Source: Inia geoffrensis (lineage: Eukaryota > Chordata > Mammalia > Artiodactyla > Iniidae). Taken from it: a stretch of DNA of 64,000 nucleotides. A program made the position numbers and the translations under genes. Where the stretch lies: NCBI GenBank assembly GCA_036417435.1, contig CM070899.1, positions 6,067,001 to 6,131,000 of the forward strand. The letters run 5' to 3'. A model generated the notes under the pieces. It was not told the DNA's origin, made no database searches, and saw nothing but the letters and a program-made list of their open reading frames with translations. The stretch's first letter is position 1. Every line of letters starts with the position of its first letter. This document shows positions 21,731 to 33,599 of this stretch, piece after piece.

Positions 21731-22669
21731 GATAAGGAATAGTGACTGTCACACTGCAGATCACCATGGCACTTAGCACACAGAAATGGGGACAGGTTCT
21801 CATACTGACCCTGATAGAAGTTGAGACAAAACATAAAGTAGAGGGTCTGGTCCTTTTATTCTGCATGCCCAGACCTCATTCGGCATCTTTGTCCCTAGAG
21901 AGAGAGAATTGGGTCAAGGAGGCCACCGGCTCCAGCCCCGGGCAGATGTACCTCGCTGGCTTAGATGTTCCCTTCCCGCAGCCCTGGCCCCCGGTGTTTA
22001 GGCAGCCCTGGCCTTGCCGGTTCCCTTCCTGTGAGACCTCACTGTAAAGGGTGGCCCCTTACTGGGTGACCTTGACCTTCCTTCAGCATCTTGTTCTGCA
22101 AAGGAAAGGTGTTTGAAGGAAGGCCTTGGGGCTGGCTTTATGGCTTCGCTGTGGTTAAGAGGTAGTTGGGCTGGTATTTTCTTTTGATTGTTGGAGGCGC
22201 TATATGGGAATAGAAGACTGTGCATTCCATGACCCCGTTACTCTCAGTTTGTTTACTTATTCCTGACCTCATTCCCCAAAGGCTGGGAGGGGGGGGCGAG
22301 GACTGCTAAGATATACTTATATTTGAGCTGCCTTTCCTCCTCTGGAAAGTGGAGGTTTGTAAAGCTCCCAGGGTGGGACCTGGCACACAGGAGGTGCGGG
22401 GAATTGACTTTCCCCTTTCCTTAGATGCCAGTGTAGCCGACACCATGCAGTGTGGCTGCTTTTAACTAACTATTGTCAGAAGTGGGCAGTGCAGCCTTTG
22501 GGAAAATCCTTGAATTTCCCCAAACTGTATAAAACCTGCATGGGACACCCAGAGTAGATGGGAGTTCTCCGTGGGCCCAGCCGGCCCTGGATTCTGAGTT
22601 AGGGATGTCCCCGGACGCTCATTTTTAGGGTCTGAAGAACCGCTGCCCACACCACCCTGCAGTAATGGC
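21731..22669. other. Intronic unique sequence
   Basis: A G-run lies at 22290-22296. Nothing else is recognised. Confidence 0.35.
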
Positions 22670-24204
22670 CGAGGTTAAAGCGGCATCAGTCACCAGCCCC
22701 AGAATTCTCTCTCGTCTTCCCAGGACAGCCCCACCCTTCCTTCAAGGAACTGTTTTAATTCCCCCTTCCCACTGCTGGGAAAAATCACGTTTCATTAAGT
22801 AACGGTCATTTCAGCCTCCCTTTAAAAGTAATTTAATGGAGGTGCATCTTCCGAACACCTGCCCACAGGTCTGGGACCTGGCCCACCTGTCCCGTCCCAG
22901 GTACCTTTGATAAGAGGTGTTGTCACACCAGGTGGGCTTTAAGTTAGGAACCAAGCCAAGCAACTGTGTTCACATTGCCCACGTGACCTTATTGTGGATG
23001 AGTTCATGAGTTTCTTTCGGTTTTTTGCGTTTTTAACATTTTTGAACAAGGAATGCCCTTCGTGACCACCTTCAGGGACCCAAGGGTGGAACTTAAGATG
23101 TTGGCGCTCGGCTTAGTCTGAAACATTCCTTCCCCGACTTTGGCTGAAGCTCCCCCTCTGCCTGGGTTCAGGGAAAGAGGGAAGTCACCTTTCAGGGAGA
23201 AGGCTCTGGACTCTTGTCGGACGCATGTCACTGCCCAGCTCCCGGCTGCCCAGCGGTGGCCCCGTCACTGAGGATGTGCTGAGTGAGCAGCTGAGGGGTC
23301 ATGGTGGGCACCTGGCAGGACATCTGTGGAGCAAGTCCTGGGGGGAGGGGTCGTCATGCACCCCCTACCTGTGCGCTGTTGGGGTGAAATGCCAGGGCAG
23401 GGGGGAGCAAAGTTCTGGGTCCCCCACCTGCCTCCCTGCCCCTGCACCTCCGTCCCCCGTGCACTGTAGGGCGAGATGCCCTCAGTCACGGCAGACAAGA
23501 GGAGCTCAGGGCGCTCGGTCCAGGCTAGCTGGGGCTTCATTGGAGCCTCAGCCTCTGCCTTCACCACAGACCCCCGGGAAATAGCCGGTCTCCAAAGTTC
23601 ACCAGGAGCCACCACGCGGCTGGGGCATCGGTCTTAACTGCAGCAACTGGCCGGGATGGGGACTGCACACCCCATCATCATGCCCAATGCGGCCTTTTCC
23701 GTTCCAAGGTCAGCTCTGACTGTGTCCGGGAAGAGCCCGGAAGTCTGGGGCAGGGGCAGTGGCCCAAACCATGAGGACGAAGCCTTTCCGTCTGCGGCGG
23801 CCTGGGAGGACAGGACCACATGGTACCCTGGACCTTTCTGCGATGCCTGTTTGCTCGAAGGTAGGGGTGAGAGGGGCTGGGGTAGGGGTGCTGCAAAAGG
23901 ATTTATCCGGCCCCAAGAGGTAGAGGTAGTTGCTTGCTGCTGTGCTGTGATGATGCCTTCAGGTGTGTGTATTGGGGGGTCCCTTTATAACTGCATGCCC
24001 CCCCCCACCGCAGCTCAGAGCCTGGGGATACCTGCACCGTTTCTGCCTGTGACAGTGGGATTTGCGGGTGCAGACCTGAGACAAGTGTGGACCCTCTGGT
24101 AGGTCCGTGCTCATGTGGCCATCGAGGCCTGTTCTGCCTGCCGGAGCAGCAGGGACGAGAACGGGGCTGGTGGGCGGTGCAGCAGCCGCTGCCTTCCTGC
24201 TCGG
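22670..24204. other. Intronic unique sequence, partly AT-rich at the start
   Basis: 22740-22860 is AT-rich and may be constrained (ttcattaagtaacggtcatt). The rest is GC-rich with no gene or repeat seen. Confidence 0.35.
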
Positions 24205-24330
24205 TGGCTGGGAACCTCCTTCCCATGTCTGAGCCTCAGTTTCTTCCTCCGGGAAATGGGGAGTTCATTGAGATGACATGTGGAAGGGCCCAGCCTGGTG
24301 CCTGGGCGTGCTGGAGGCTTGGAAAAGGCA
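24205..24330 (+). repeat. MIR core fragment
   Basis: catgtctgagcctcagtttc followed by ttcctccgggaaatggggag and a cctggtgcctgg tail. Confidence 0.6.
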
Positions 24331-24544
24331 GCTGCCGTTTGTCCTGTCCAAGTGGGCTGTGGTATTGGACGGCCGAGGGCAGGGACCAGGGAGCCCCACA
24401 CGATTCTCCGTGGACATAGCTTTTCAGTGGCCACCCCTGCCCCAGAGCTCTCGGGCTCTGCGACCCTGGATTCTTGGTGGAGGGTGGGGAGTTGTCTGGC
24501 CTGACTCCCTCCCCAGCCAGAGACCCAGGTCCAGAGTGGGGAAG

Positions 24545-24790
24545 GGTCTTGCTCAGGCCACTCACTGTTCTAGGCACTGGGATCCAGGGACAAGGGAGGC
24601 AGCCCCTGGAGGACACCAGGTAAATGGCCAGGGAACAGTGCGATGCATCCAGGGACCATCATGGGAAGCCAAGACTTTCCCCAGTCTGCACGGAGGATGG
24701 GAGGCCACTGTAGGCAAAGGGAGTGACAGCGCACAGGGTGTGAGGGAACAGACACTTCTGGGCCCTACAAGTAGCCAGCTTGACGTCGGG
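24545..24790. repeat. L2-like relic
   Basis: actgttctaggcactgggat followed by ccagggacaagggaggcagc recalls the L2 segment gttctaggcactggggatac. The remainder is too diverged to be sure. Confidence 0.35.
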
Positions 24791-24904
24791 GGCCTTGGAC
24801 AAAGTGCAGAGGGGGTGGGGCAGGCTGCTGGCAGCAGATCAAGAGGTAACCAGGTGCCAGGTTTGGGGGTCTGCTGTTTCTCCAGGGGGCAGCCCTCTAA
24901 TGGG

Positions 24905-25065
24905 AGACCGAGGGCTCCCAGCTGTGTGACCTTGGATAAGTCACTTCACCTCTCTGAGTCTTAGCTTGTCATCTGTAAACTGGAGGAAGCACCCCAGGGG
25001 AATAATGATGATGACGATGGTGATGTCTCATCAGATTGTTGCAAGGCTCAACTAGGGATCCAGAT
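24905..25065 (+). repeat. MIR relic
   Basis: ctgtgtgaccttggataagt, cacctctctgagtcttagct and atctgtaaactgg match the MIR core, followed by the ATAATGATGATGACGATGG segment expected next. Confidence 0.8.
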
Positions 25066-25594
25066 GTGCACATGCCGAGTACTTGGGAGGCTGGTGTCAC
25101 CATTTGTGTCCTCCCCCCACTCCAAAAAAAAGCCCCAGTATTTGATGTGTTAATTGTGTGTGACAGCTTTTCAACTACTGATCCATTTTAAGCAGTGGAT
25201 GGTCAATTTGTTTTTCAGGCATTCTTTAAAATGAGTCTTGGTTTGGCTTCCAGGGGTAGAAATCCCTGGCTAGAGTAGCGTTTTCCTCTGTAGAAATATT
25301 TGCATGGGCCACTGGCCACTTCTCCTGGGAAATTGGATGCTCTGTGGTGTTAATCCGGTCCTTAGGAGAATGCTGGGGGCCTGGAAAGTTGGGGCCATGT
25401 CTGTCCACTCTCTGACCCGCCTCAACGCCCAGGCGTCTCCTCACCACGCCGGGCCTGGCTGTCCGCATGTCAGCAAAGCGTGGTGTAGGAGGAGAAAGGC
25501 CCGAGGGCCTCCCCGAGGCCCCTGGCTGTGGACAGGGAGGCCTGGCTCCCTCTGGCCAGCCCGTGGACAGCTGGGAGGCTGCTGCTTACTCAGT

Positions 25595-25725
25595 CTGGAT
25601 CAGCAGATATTGATGGGGGGCCGGCTGCTCTGTGCCAGGCCCGGGAGAGGGCCCAACAGGTGACCCTCATGCAAGCCCTGCCCTCGGAGAGCTCCCTGTC
25701 GGGACCCCTGCTTCTGATGCCGTTC
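25595..25725. repeat. L2-like relic
   Basis: gctctgtgccaggcccggga and aagccctgccctcggagagc are L2 3'-end words in the expected order. Confidence 0.45.
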
Positions 25726-26537
25726 TGGGCTGACCTGGAAGTGGCCGCGCCAGCCTCTTGCCCTGTGCCGGGGGCACGTGTCCCTAGTGGGCTGTGGCCC
25801 AGGCCTGGGACAGGCGTTTGCCCTGGCCATGGTCCTGGCTGGAGTGGTGGGCCTCACGGGGTGAACACACATGCCCCACACCCCAGCGTCACGGGCAAGG
25901 TGGCTTCCCTGGGCCCTGGGCAGAGAATCCTCCACCTTTGCGGGGGCAAAGTGCCCAGGCCTCCAGAGGAGGTCTGTTGTAGTTGGAGGGCTTCCAGATG
26001 TGGGTTCCTGAGCCACGGGCGGGGAGTAGACCCCTGGTCCTGATAGCCGATGTGCCCAGGGTCTCAGCCGCCGCCCACATACACGGGCTCTGGCCGTGCG
26101 ACCAGCCTTTCAGTGCTTGGCACGTGCTCAGCTGTGGGCTTTCGGAACAGGGATGACAAAGCTCCAAATGGGATTTCAGCCGGGCCCCTACCTCCCCGCC
26201 CACCGGGGTGGAATCGGCCCTCCCTTCAAGTCTGACCAGGCCTGGGCTCGGGGGCCAGGGAAGTGGGTGGGCTCTCTTCTCCATGATGTGGACCCCTGCA
26301 GCATCCCAGATTTCTAAACACTCATGGGTGGGCCTAGAGGGGTTTTATCGCTCACCCGTGCTGTGTGTCAATAAGATTGTTAAAAAAGAAACAAAACAAA
26401 CCACAACCAGACAAGAGTCCCTGTCCGTGGTGGAATTTGGTGCCGTTAGAAGCAGAGGGATGGAGAAGTAAGGGGGAGCTCTTTCACAAGAAATAGATTC
26501 TCATATCTTGGGATTTGGGAAAACAGAACTGGTGAGG
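25726..26537. other. Intronic unique sequence
   Basis: No gene or clear repeat. Confidence 0.35.
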
Positions 26538-26538
26538 G

Positions 26539-26564
26539 TTTTTTTTTTTTTTTTTTTTTTTTTT
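26539..26564. repeat. Poly-T tract
   Basis: About 26 T's with no attached SINE body, so either a simple tract or a stranded tail. Confidence 0.8.
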
Positions 26565-26720
26565 CCTTCCCAGGCACTCCGTATTATTAAGACACTCTGT
26601 CTTATAAGGGATGTTGGATAATTAATCCTGTGGTGAGACAATAGCAACAAGCGTTCAAATATATTTAAATGATGAGCAAGCTCTTTAATGTGGACCTGTA
26701 AAATCATTGTGGGCCAGTGG
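26565..26720. promoter_or_regulatory. AT-rich unique block, possible conserved element
   Basis: Contains ggataattaatcctgtggtg (TAATTA plus a TGTGGT RUNX-type motif) and atatatttaaatgatgagca. Low certainty. Confidence 0.3.
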
Positions 26721-26792
26721 CAGGAAGGAGGGGGGATTTGGATTTATTGAAATGTACTTTTCCCCTTCAAAAGATGGGGCTTTCTTTTGTGT

Positions 26793-26838
26793 ATGCACAC
26801 ACACATACACACACACACAACGCACACACGCATGCACA
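26793..26838. repeat. AC microsatellite
   Basis: Interrupted CA repeats with GCACACACG units. Confidence 0.8.
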
Positions 26839-26934
26839 GAGCATTTAGCCAGAACCCTGCTAAGTCTTTTCCCTTTTCAGTCGAAAAGAATCAATTATGC
26901 CTTGTGGTCTCTTTCCAAAAACCACTTTTGATGG

Positions 26935-27435
26935 TGTGATTTTGTTTCAGTCGAGAGCGCTCCAATCAGCCCCTCAGAAACAAGCAGGGGGAAAGAAAGC
27001 CCTCTCACCAAATTTCTGGGCGTCTGCGCAGATTCTCAGCAATTGAGAATATTGACAGCAGTCAGAATTCCGTGGCTGTTGAAACTTCGTCTCTAATTGA
27101 ACTGGGAAAGGTAAACCCAGATTCAGGGCTCTGCACGCTGTAATTGCAATAATTTAATTTAGCTATTTAACCTGTAATTCAGTGGTATTTATTAAGGAGC
27201 ATGGGAGAAAATGAGGCCATTAGGAGCCAGAGATGAATACATTGAAATGAAAATGAACACTTCTAACTGCCAGTTGACCTTCGGTTTGTAGCAGTTTTTA
27301 TTAGGCTGGTCACGGTAATTACCAGGACGTGAATCGGGGAGGAAAGTGAATAATTCCGTAATGAACATTTTTATTCATTATCTCGCATTTTCAGGAAGCG
27401 GACAAGTTATCTCGCTAAAGTATTGGCCTCCACGC
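26935..27435. promoter_or_regulatory. Candidate enhancer with GATA-ETS-GATA arrangement
   Basis: This repeat-free AT-rich block of about 500 bp is among the best conserved-element candidates here. It contains homeodomain-type runs (taattgcaataatttaattt near 27139). At 27378-27415 two identical TTATCTCGC words, each carrying a reverse-strand GATA site, flank CAGGAAGC, an ETS core. GATA3 and ETS-family factors are known T-lineage regulators, and BCL11B is a T-commitment gene. The regulatory role is inference. Confidence 0.45.
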
Positions 27436-27804
27436 CCTTTCTGTTTGTTTTTTAAAAAATGATTGTTTGTGGACAATAGCATCATTCCATGTGGAGGGAG
27501 GTGGCGTCCAGGGTGTCCAGAGAGGCACGCTGGTGGGTCATCGGTGCTGGGTGTACTTCTAGGGTGCAGGGGGGAGACAGCTGTACCGTACAACAGGTAT
27601 TGTCAGCCTGGCAGGGACCAGGAGAGTGCATGCCTGCCAGCCCCTCCGGGGAATGTTTTTCCCAAATTATCGATCGGGTGGAAAGCTTTCTTGACTTGCG
27701 GATACGTAGGTATTCTTGTGTCCTTTTAGGGTGAGTTGTAAAGCAGTTCAGTATTTAGAGGGCTGGAGGCATAGCTGGGACCATGTAGAGAGATCCCTCA
27801 TGCC
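27436..27804. other. Intronic unique sequence
   Basis: Nothing recognisable. Confidence 0.35.
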
Positions 27805-28255
27805 CTTGGGTCCAGGAATTCTACTTCCGGGTCACCATCCTGAAGATTAGCTAGGTATATGCCTGAAAACATGGGCACGCACCTGCAGTGTCCTTGTCAC
27901 AGTGGAAAGTTTTGGAAGCAAGTCGATTCCAATAGGAGGAGAATGGCTACATGAACGGTGTCCAAGCCGTATGATGGGAAACATCACATAGCAATGAAAA
28001 ATAAGGATTTCACGGTGTTTCTCCCAACCTGGGAGAATGCTCCCAATGGAATATCAAGAGAGAAAAGCACAAACCAAAACTGTATACAGTAATAGCTCAA
28101 TCAGTAGATGTCTGTTTGTACAAGTCCACTGAAAAGGGACTGGAAGGGAGCACCGAAATGTTAATGGAAGTTACTTTGGCGGTCTCTATTTTCCTTCCGT
28201 TTCCTGGTCTGTATCTGTAAAATTTTCTACAAGAAGAAAGTGTTCCTTTAAAAAT
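27805..28255 (+). mobile_element. Ancient L1M 3'-end relic, sense
   Basis: ggaattctacttccgggtca, accaaaactgtatacagtaa, tccactgaaaagggactgga and taaaattttctacaagaaga run in the order of an ancient L1M ORF2 end and 3' UTR. It is heavily mutated with no open frame. Confidence 0.7.
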
Positions 28256-30230
28256 CAGAAGATGCAGTAACATTGATTTAAAGTTGTGGTGACTTTAGCT
28301 GATCGGAAAGAGAAGTTTCTAGCCGGACACCCTGCCTCAGGCTCTGCCAAGCTTGTGGTTTCATTACCTCCTCCCACTTCCCAGAAAACCATTCAGCCCT
28401 TAGATGTAACAGGGGGATACGAGCTGAAAACACTTGTGTCGGCCCAGTGGTGATGGATAGCTTCCCATCACGGAAGGCTTGGATCCCTGTGCGTTTGGGA
28501 GGCCTCTCCTTTTTATTGGCATTATTTCCATTCCCTTCTTGTGGCCCCAAATTGGGAGTCAGAGGCCCTCCTCCTCTGGGTCTGGGGCTGCACGGTCCAG
28601 AAGTGGGGGCATATGGTGAGGACATCTGTTGAGTTGATGGGCCCCAGTCTCTGCATCTTCTTCGCTCCAGCGTCTGCCCAGTCTCTGGCCGTGGTCATTT
28701 CCATTCTGATAGAGATGTTAGAAAGAATCATATCTGTTCATGCGTCTAGGAAGAGGGAGTGTGCGGTTTGTGTGTGTATCTTAGCGTTGTCAGAAGAACC
28801 TTATTAGATACTTGGATGATATCCACCCCCCCCCAAATAGGGTCTTCATTTCCTCCCTGAGTGCCCCTTACCCTCTGATACCCACAGGAACCTCCTGGAG
28901 GCTTGCCCTCCGGAAAAGAAATTATTCTCTTTCCAATTTTCAATTTTCCAACTTCACTCCTTTTCTTTATTAAGTGCACTATGGTTACTGGAGAGAAAGA
29001 AAGAAAATGACAGCTCTGCCCTGAATTCAGAGTGTCTGGACCCTGCTTTGCATACCGACTTCAGCCGGCTGGCAGGAAGGGGCCAGGGGGTTCTTTAGAC
29101 CCGGGGCGGTGCCTGGCAGGCTCTGGGCCCTCTGCAGATGTGCCCGTCTGCCCGTGGTCCTCTTCTCACTTATCTGCTCGATGCCACCAACCGTAATCCT
29201 ACACAGTGCCCCAAGATGAGATGACTGCTGGCAAAGGCTCTGTCATGAACCCTGGGAAGGGCACAGGTGAGGAAGGCAGGAAGCCACACAGTTGCCCCCC
29301 TGGTTGTGCATCTTGGGTCTCCTACCAGGCTGAGAATAAAGTTCATGAGATTATGTATACAGATCCTCCCGGCCAAGTTCCTAGCTCGTGGTACATGTTC
29401 CTGCAACCCCCTCTAGCCCTGAGCCTCGATGTTACCATGATCAGCATGATAATCATGACACCCACCTAACTGGTGTGGACCCAGTATCACCTTGGATGTG
29501 AGGACACCTGGCTTATGGCGAACGCCCAGTGAAAGGGCTCTCGAGGTGTCTAATACAGCTTGAAAGCATTTTGTCTTGTCAGAGTGGATGGGTACACGTG
29601 CTCCCTGCACACAGAGTTTCCATTTTGTCGGTTGAGAGCCCCAACATCCTTTCTCCGTCGCCTCCCCCCCCACCATGGATACAGGGCATTCTCTTTGTAG
29701 GCACATATTTGCCCAGAGTGCAGCTGACCCGGTTGAACCCCTGAGGCTCCCTGGAATCTTGGGAGCATTTGTTAAGACAGCTACAGGTGGCAGATAGGCA
29801 AGGAGGATGGCCGCCACAGAGTGAGAGCTTTTCTGGAAAGACTGTGGCCCTGGGGCCTTCTGTTACAGGTCCGTCCATAGCCATGGTTGTCATTGGGGGA
29901 GACATGGAAACCTGTCTCCCTGAAAAGCTGGCCACTGGCCTAGCTTGGGAGGGGGAGGGAGGACGCCAGAGCACTTGTTTTCATGGTGGGGGGATGGCTC
30001 GTGCACCTGCCCCCTCCCCCAATTTTTTTAAGGCCCGGAAGAGGGTGTCACGGCGCTGCATCCCGGGAGCCACCCTCAGCAGAACACAGCCCTCCGCACT
30101 CCAGTGGAGGAACTCTGGAACTTTTCCTCCGCCTGGTTGCCTGGTTACAAGATCATCTGTCACCAGTTCCCTGAGGAGGGGGCTTGGCTGGGGAGACACG
30201 AGAGGGGGAGTTGGGAGATAGTGTCTGCTG
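28256..30230. other. Intronic mostly unique sequence
   Basis: Mixed sequence with short C-runs at 28828-28835 and 29667-29674. 29310-29430 may be a decayed MIR or L2. No gene. Confidence 0.35.
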
Positions 30231-30534
30231 TTGGGAGTGCAATGAGTACACTCGATCATATCTAATTCCCATTTATATTACGCTGGACAGCCCCACTGCC
30301 CAGCTGCCCTCTTGAAGCCTCGGACCGCTGGGGTTTTTTGATGCATGAATGAAGACTGGGAAGTGGGCCAGGACTTGGCTCATGGGCTTCTTCATCATTT
30401 ATTAGCTTCTAGTTTTAATTGTTTCCCGACTTCTTTCCAGATATTTATCTAGGAAGAATTGTCAGTTCTTGCTGCGCCGTGCAGATGCGCGGGGCAGGCG
30501 CCGGCTGCAGAATTTTAATGGCTTTTCTGGACAG
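30231..30534. promoter_or_regulatory. Candidate conserved element
   Basis: AT-rich, repeat-free, with tctaattcccatttatatta and cttctagttttaattgtttc. Function is inferred from composition. Confidence 0.3.
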
Positions 30535-30675
30535 CAGGCAGGATTCAGTTCAGCAGGTGTTGGTAGAGCACCTACTATGTGTCGAGACGGTGCCAGGTGA
30601 TGAAGGGATTCCGGGATGGATGGAGAGAGGCTCCCACTCTGGAGGGATCTGCTGTCCCTTGGGAGCGGAGTCGGG
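30535..30675 (+). repeat. L2-like relic
   Basis: ggtagagcacctactatgtg followed by tcgagacggtgccagg is the L2 segment that normally reads gagcacctactatgtgccag. Confidence 0.5.
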
Positions 30676-30739
30676 GCGCTTTACTGGGAAATGTATTTAC
30701 ATTTAGTTTGAGCGCTGCTGTGGCTGCCGGCCGCTGGAT

Positions 30740-30860
30740 GGGTTTGAGCTGTGTGACCTCAGGCAGATTGCTTTATGTCTCTGAGCCTTGGATTCTCCAT
30801 CTGAACCCGAGGCAATGACCCTCGTAGGAGTTATCAAACAAATGCTGAGATATGCAGGCT
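30740..30860 (+). repeat. MIR relic
   Basis: gagctgtgtgacctcaggca, ctctgagccttggattctcc and atctgaacccgaggcaatga match the MIR core in order. Confidence 0.65.
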
Positions 30861-31184
30861 GTTGTATTTGGGGTCCCAGGGAAGGGTCCTGGGTCTCAGG
30901 GGTTGTGGGGTGGGCTGATGACAGGGTGCTAGGTGGCGAAGTGTAGGCCGTGGGCCTGCTGTTCGCCTTCTGTATTCTGGCCTCATCTGTGAAATGGGGG
31001 TGCTGGGGGAAACCCCACGAAGGAGGCGTGGGGAATATTGGGGGCGCCATCGATGGCTTCTCTTTCTTTTCTTCAGAAGAAGCCCTGGGTCAGGGCGGAC
31101 CAGCCTGTTGGTGCCTGGGGTGGGTTTGTCGAGGGGACTCAGAAGCCCAGGTCAGGAACCAGGGCTGGGCTCACCAAACACACG

Positions 31185-31270
31185 TGTGACTTGGGAAGTC
31201 TTTTGTCCGCTGGGCAGCCTCAGTTTCCCCATCCGGTACGTGGGGAGGGCTGGATGACCTTGCTGTCGCC
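31185..31270 (+). repeat. MIR core fragment
   Basis: gtgtgacttgggaagtcttt followed by cagcctcagtttccccatcc. Confidence 0.6.
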
Positions 31271-31499
31271 TGCCTTAATTTTACACTTTGGGTGGCCTCA
31301 GACAGACATGAGTAAATCCTGAGCCACAGCCTTCTCGTCCATGGACTGCAGTGAAAGCACGTAACTTGTGGGATGAAACGAGGTCTTGCTGACCTGGTGC
31401 CTGTGGGTGCCCAGCGCCCCTCAGGGTCTGTCGGCTCCCGGGGGCTGCTGTCCCTGAGGGCAGTCGGCCCCCTGGTTGAGAAGACTGGCCCGTGGTCTC

Positions 31500-31715
31500 T
31501 GCTCCCTCACTTCCTACAGGAGCTCGGGCCAGACACCTAAACCCTTTGAATCTCACTTTTCTTCCTGTAAGACACAGAAATTTGCTTCCTCTTGGGGCCA
31601 TTTCACAGATGAGGGATGTCACGCTGGAGACGGATCCAGAGGAGTGGGGAAGCTTGCCCACGGTCACTCAGCTAACACCCGCCGAGTCGGGAATAGAATC
31701 GTGGTGCCTCGTGCG
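31500..31715. repeat. Two MIR-like relics, sense then antisense
   Basis: 31500-31575 reads as a sense MIR 3' part (tgaatctcacttttcttcct then gtaagacacag). 31585-31715 is antisense (ggccatttcacagatgaggg, aagcttgcccacggtcactc). They lie head to head. Confidence 0.5.
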
Positions 31716-32059
31716 TGGCTCAAGGCGCAGGGGTGGCGCTGGATGGCGTCCTGAGTGGCCCAGAGGGATGCCTCCACGGTGGGATGTTTGTCCAGAAGCC
31801 CCAGCTTCCTGGCCAGCCAGGTGGGAGTGTGGGCCGTTCACTGACTGCTCCCTCAGCGGCTGGGGACGGTCTGGGGCTGGGAGCGTTTGCTCTGTGCTCG
31901 GGTTCGAAGGATGGAAGGCAGGTGACTGGTGTGGTGGCCCTGCCACCAGCCCTGAGCTTTCCGATGTTGCTTCCTCTCCATCATTTTGGGAGATGGTTCG
32001 TGTGCGGGGACACACACGTTTCTCACGGGGTTCCCAGGGAAATGGGAACTCCTTGAATT

Positions 32060-32460
32060 CCCAGTTTGCTGTGCACCATATTGCTTGGCAGAAACCATCA
32101 ACATCGGGCCCATAGAATGACTGGATTTCTTCGGGATGGCTGCAGGAAAAGGCGGGAGAAAAATTCCTTCGATTTGTCAGATTGCTTCTTGAACATGAGG
32201 TTAAAAATCCATTTTCGATTTGGGGGTTTTTAAGAGAGATCCCTTTTGAAATTTGGCCAGAATGACCTGAAACAAAATGATCCCGGACTTGGTTAAAAAG
32301 TGGTGACATCAAACTCTTTTCATGGTCTGGACTAGAAATTCTGTTAATGGTGGAGTGTGTAAATATATGTGTGTTTGGCTCTGGCATCTTCACACTGTTT
32401 CATTCATTATGTTAGAGTTGGGTTTAATCATTTATTTTATTTTTTAGAAGAGAAGCATTT
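32060..32460. promoter_or_regulatory. Candidate conserved element
   Basis: About 400 bp of repeat-free sequence including gattgcttcttgaacatgag and aaaatccattttcgatttgg. Low certainty. Confidence 0.3.
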
Positions 32461-32561
32461 TTACAGAAAAGGGTGGTGAGAGGACTGGGGGGAGGTCAGC
32501 CCTCTGCAGCCGGAATCTGAGTTCTCCAGCATGTTGTACCAAGTTGATGGTTATTATCCAC

Positions 32562-32578
32562 CCCCCCCCCCCCCCCCG
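32562..32578. repeat. Poly-C tract
   Basis: Seventeen C's in a row, prone to sequencing and assembly length error. Confidence 0.8.
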
Positions 32579-32689
32579 AAAATAATGTCCTTTTTTACTT
32601 GTTTTTAACATTCTGCCCTCGGCATCTGCTGCAGGCATTGTGGAGGAACGTGGACTGTGTTCTGACAATGGGTTAACGCAAGCACTTAT

Positions 32690-32860
32690 TGGAAAGCATT
32701 CTCTACTTAATTACATTTCCTTCTTCTGGAAGCTATTTTAATTTTTTTTTTTATAATCACATGTTAATTGTGTATTAGCGGGGCCTTTCTGATTAGTTGA
32801 AAACAGAGTGAAACCTTTGTAAACAGCACAGAGAGAAAGAAAGGGGAATGTGTGAAGCAA
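32690..32860. promoter_or_regulatory. AT-rich unique block, possible conserved element
   Basis: tacttaattacatttccttc, a T-run, and cacatgttaattgtgtatta are homeodomain-like AT-rich words without repeat signature. Confidence 0.3.
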
Positions 32861-33033
32861 GACAGTGGTGATGAGCCAGTTCCAAGAGGCTGAAATAACT
32901 ACATTTCTTGATGCCAGGGAGGGGAGGAAGTGGTACCTGGGAGTCCTTTTTCTGAGTGACAGCTCCCCTGATGGGGAGGGCGGGACCGCGGCTGCTGATC
33001 AGTGATGGTGAAGGGTGGGCTCATGGGTGCCAC

Positions 33034-33158
33034 CTACTCATTCATTCACCCACTCATTCGTTCACTCACTCATTTATCCGTTCTCTCATTTAATCATTCA
33101 CTCATTCATTCACTGACTCACTCATTCATTCACTCATTCACATTCTTACTCATGAATA
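33034..33158. repeat. TCAT/CACT tetranucleotide repeat
   Basis: Degenerate (CATT)(CACT) units over about 120 bp. Confidence 0.85.
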
Positions 33159-33164
33159 GCTTCC

Positions 33165-33325
33165 TCTGTTGGGTGCCGGCCAGATGTAAGATTCTTTACA
33201 TGCGTGCCCGAGATCCCCGAGACAGGTATTAACCTCATTCGTGGAGAAGGAAACTGTAGCTCAGAGTTGAGTTCACGCATTCACATTCAGCCAAAGCTGC
33301 CAAGCAGGAGAATCAGATCTGTCAG
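33165..33325 (-). repeat. MIR-like relic
   Basis: acaggtattaacctcattcg and gaaggaaactgtagctcaga resemble the antisense MIR core. Confidence 0.45.
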
Positions 33326-33452
33326 GCCCAAGGGACTCAACCCCGATGAGGTTCTGAAGTGGCCGTGTCCCTTCCCATCCAGACCTCAGATGGTCCAGAG
33401 ATAATCTGGTACCTGTGTGGGCAGTGGGAGGGAAGGAAGAACCATCAGGGCT

Positions 33453-33577
33453 GGGTGTGTGTGTGAGTGTCCTTGTGTGTGTGTGTGAGGGTGTGTGTGA
33501 GTGGGTGCGTGTGTGAGAGTGTGAGTGTGTGACTGTTAGTGTGAGTGTGTGTGTGTATGCGTGTGTGTGTGTGTGGT
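33453..33577. repeat. GT/GTGA microsatellite
   Basis: GTGTGTGT runs with GAGTGT and TGAGTG variants. Confidence 0.85.
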
Positions 33578-33599
33578 GGCGGTGAGGTGAAAGGTCGCC

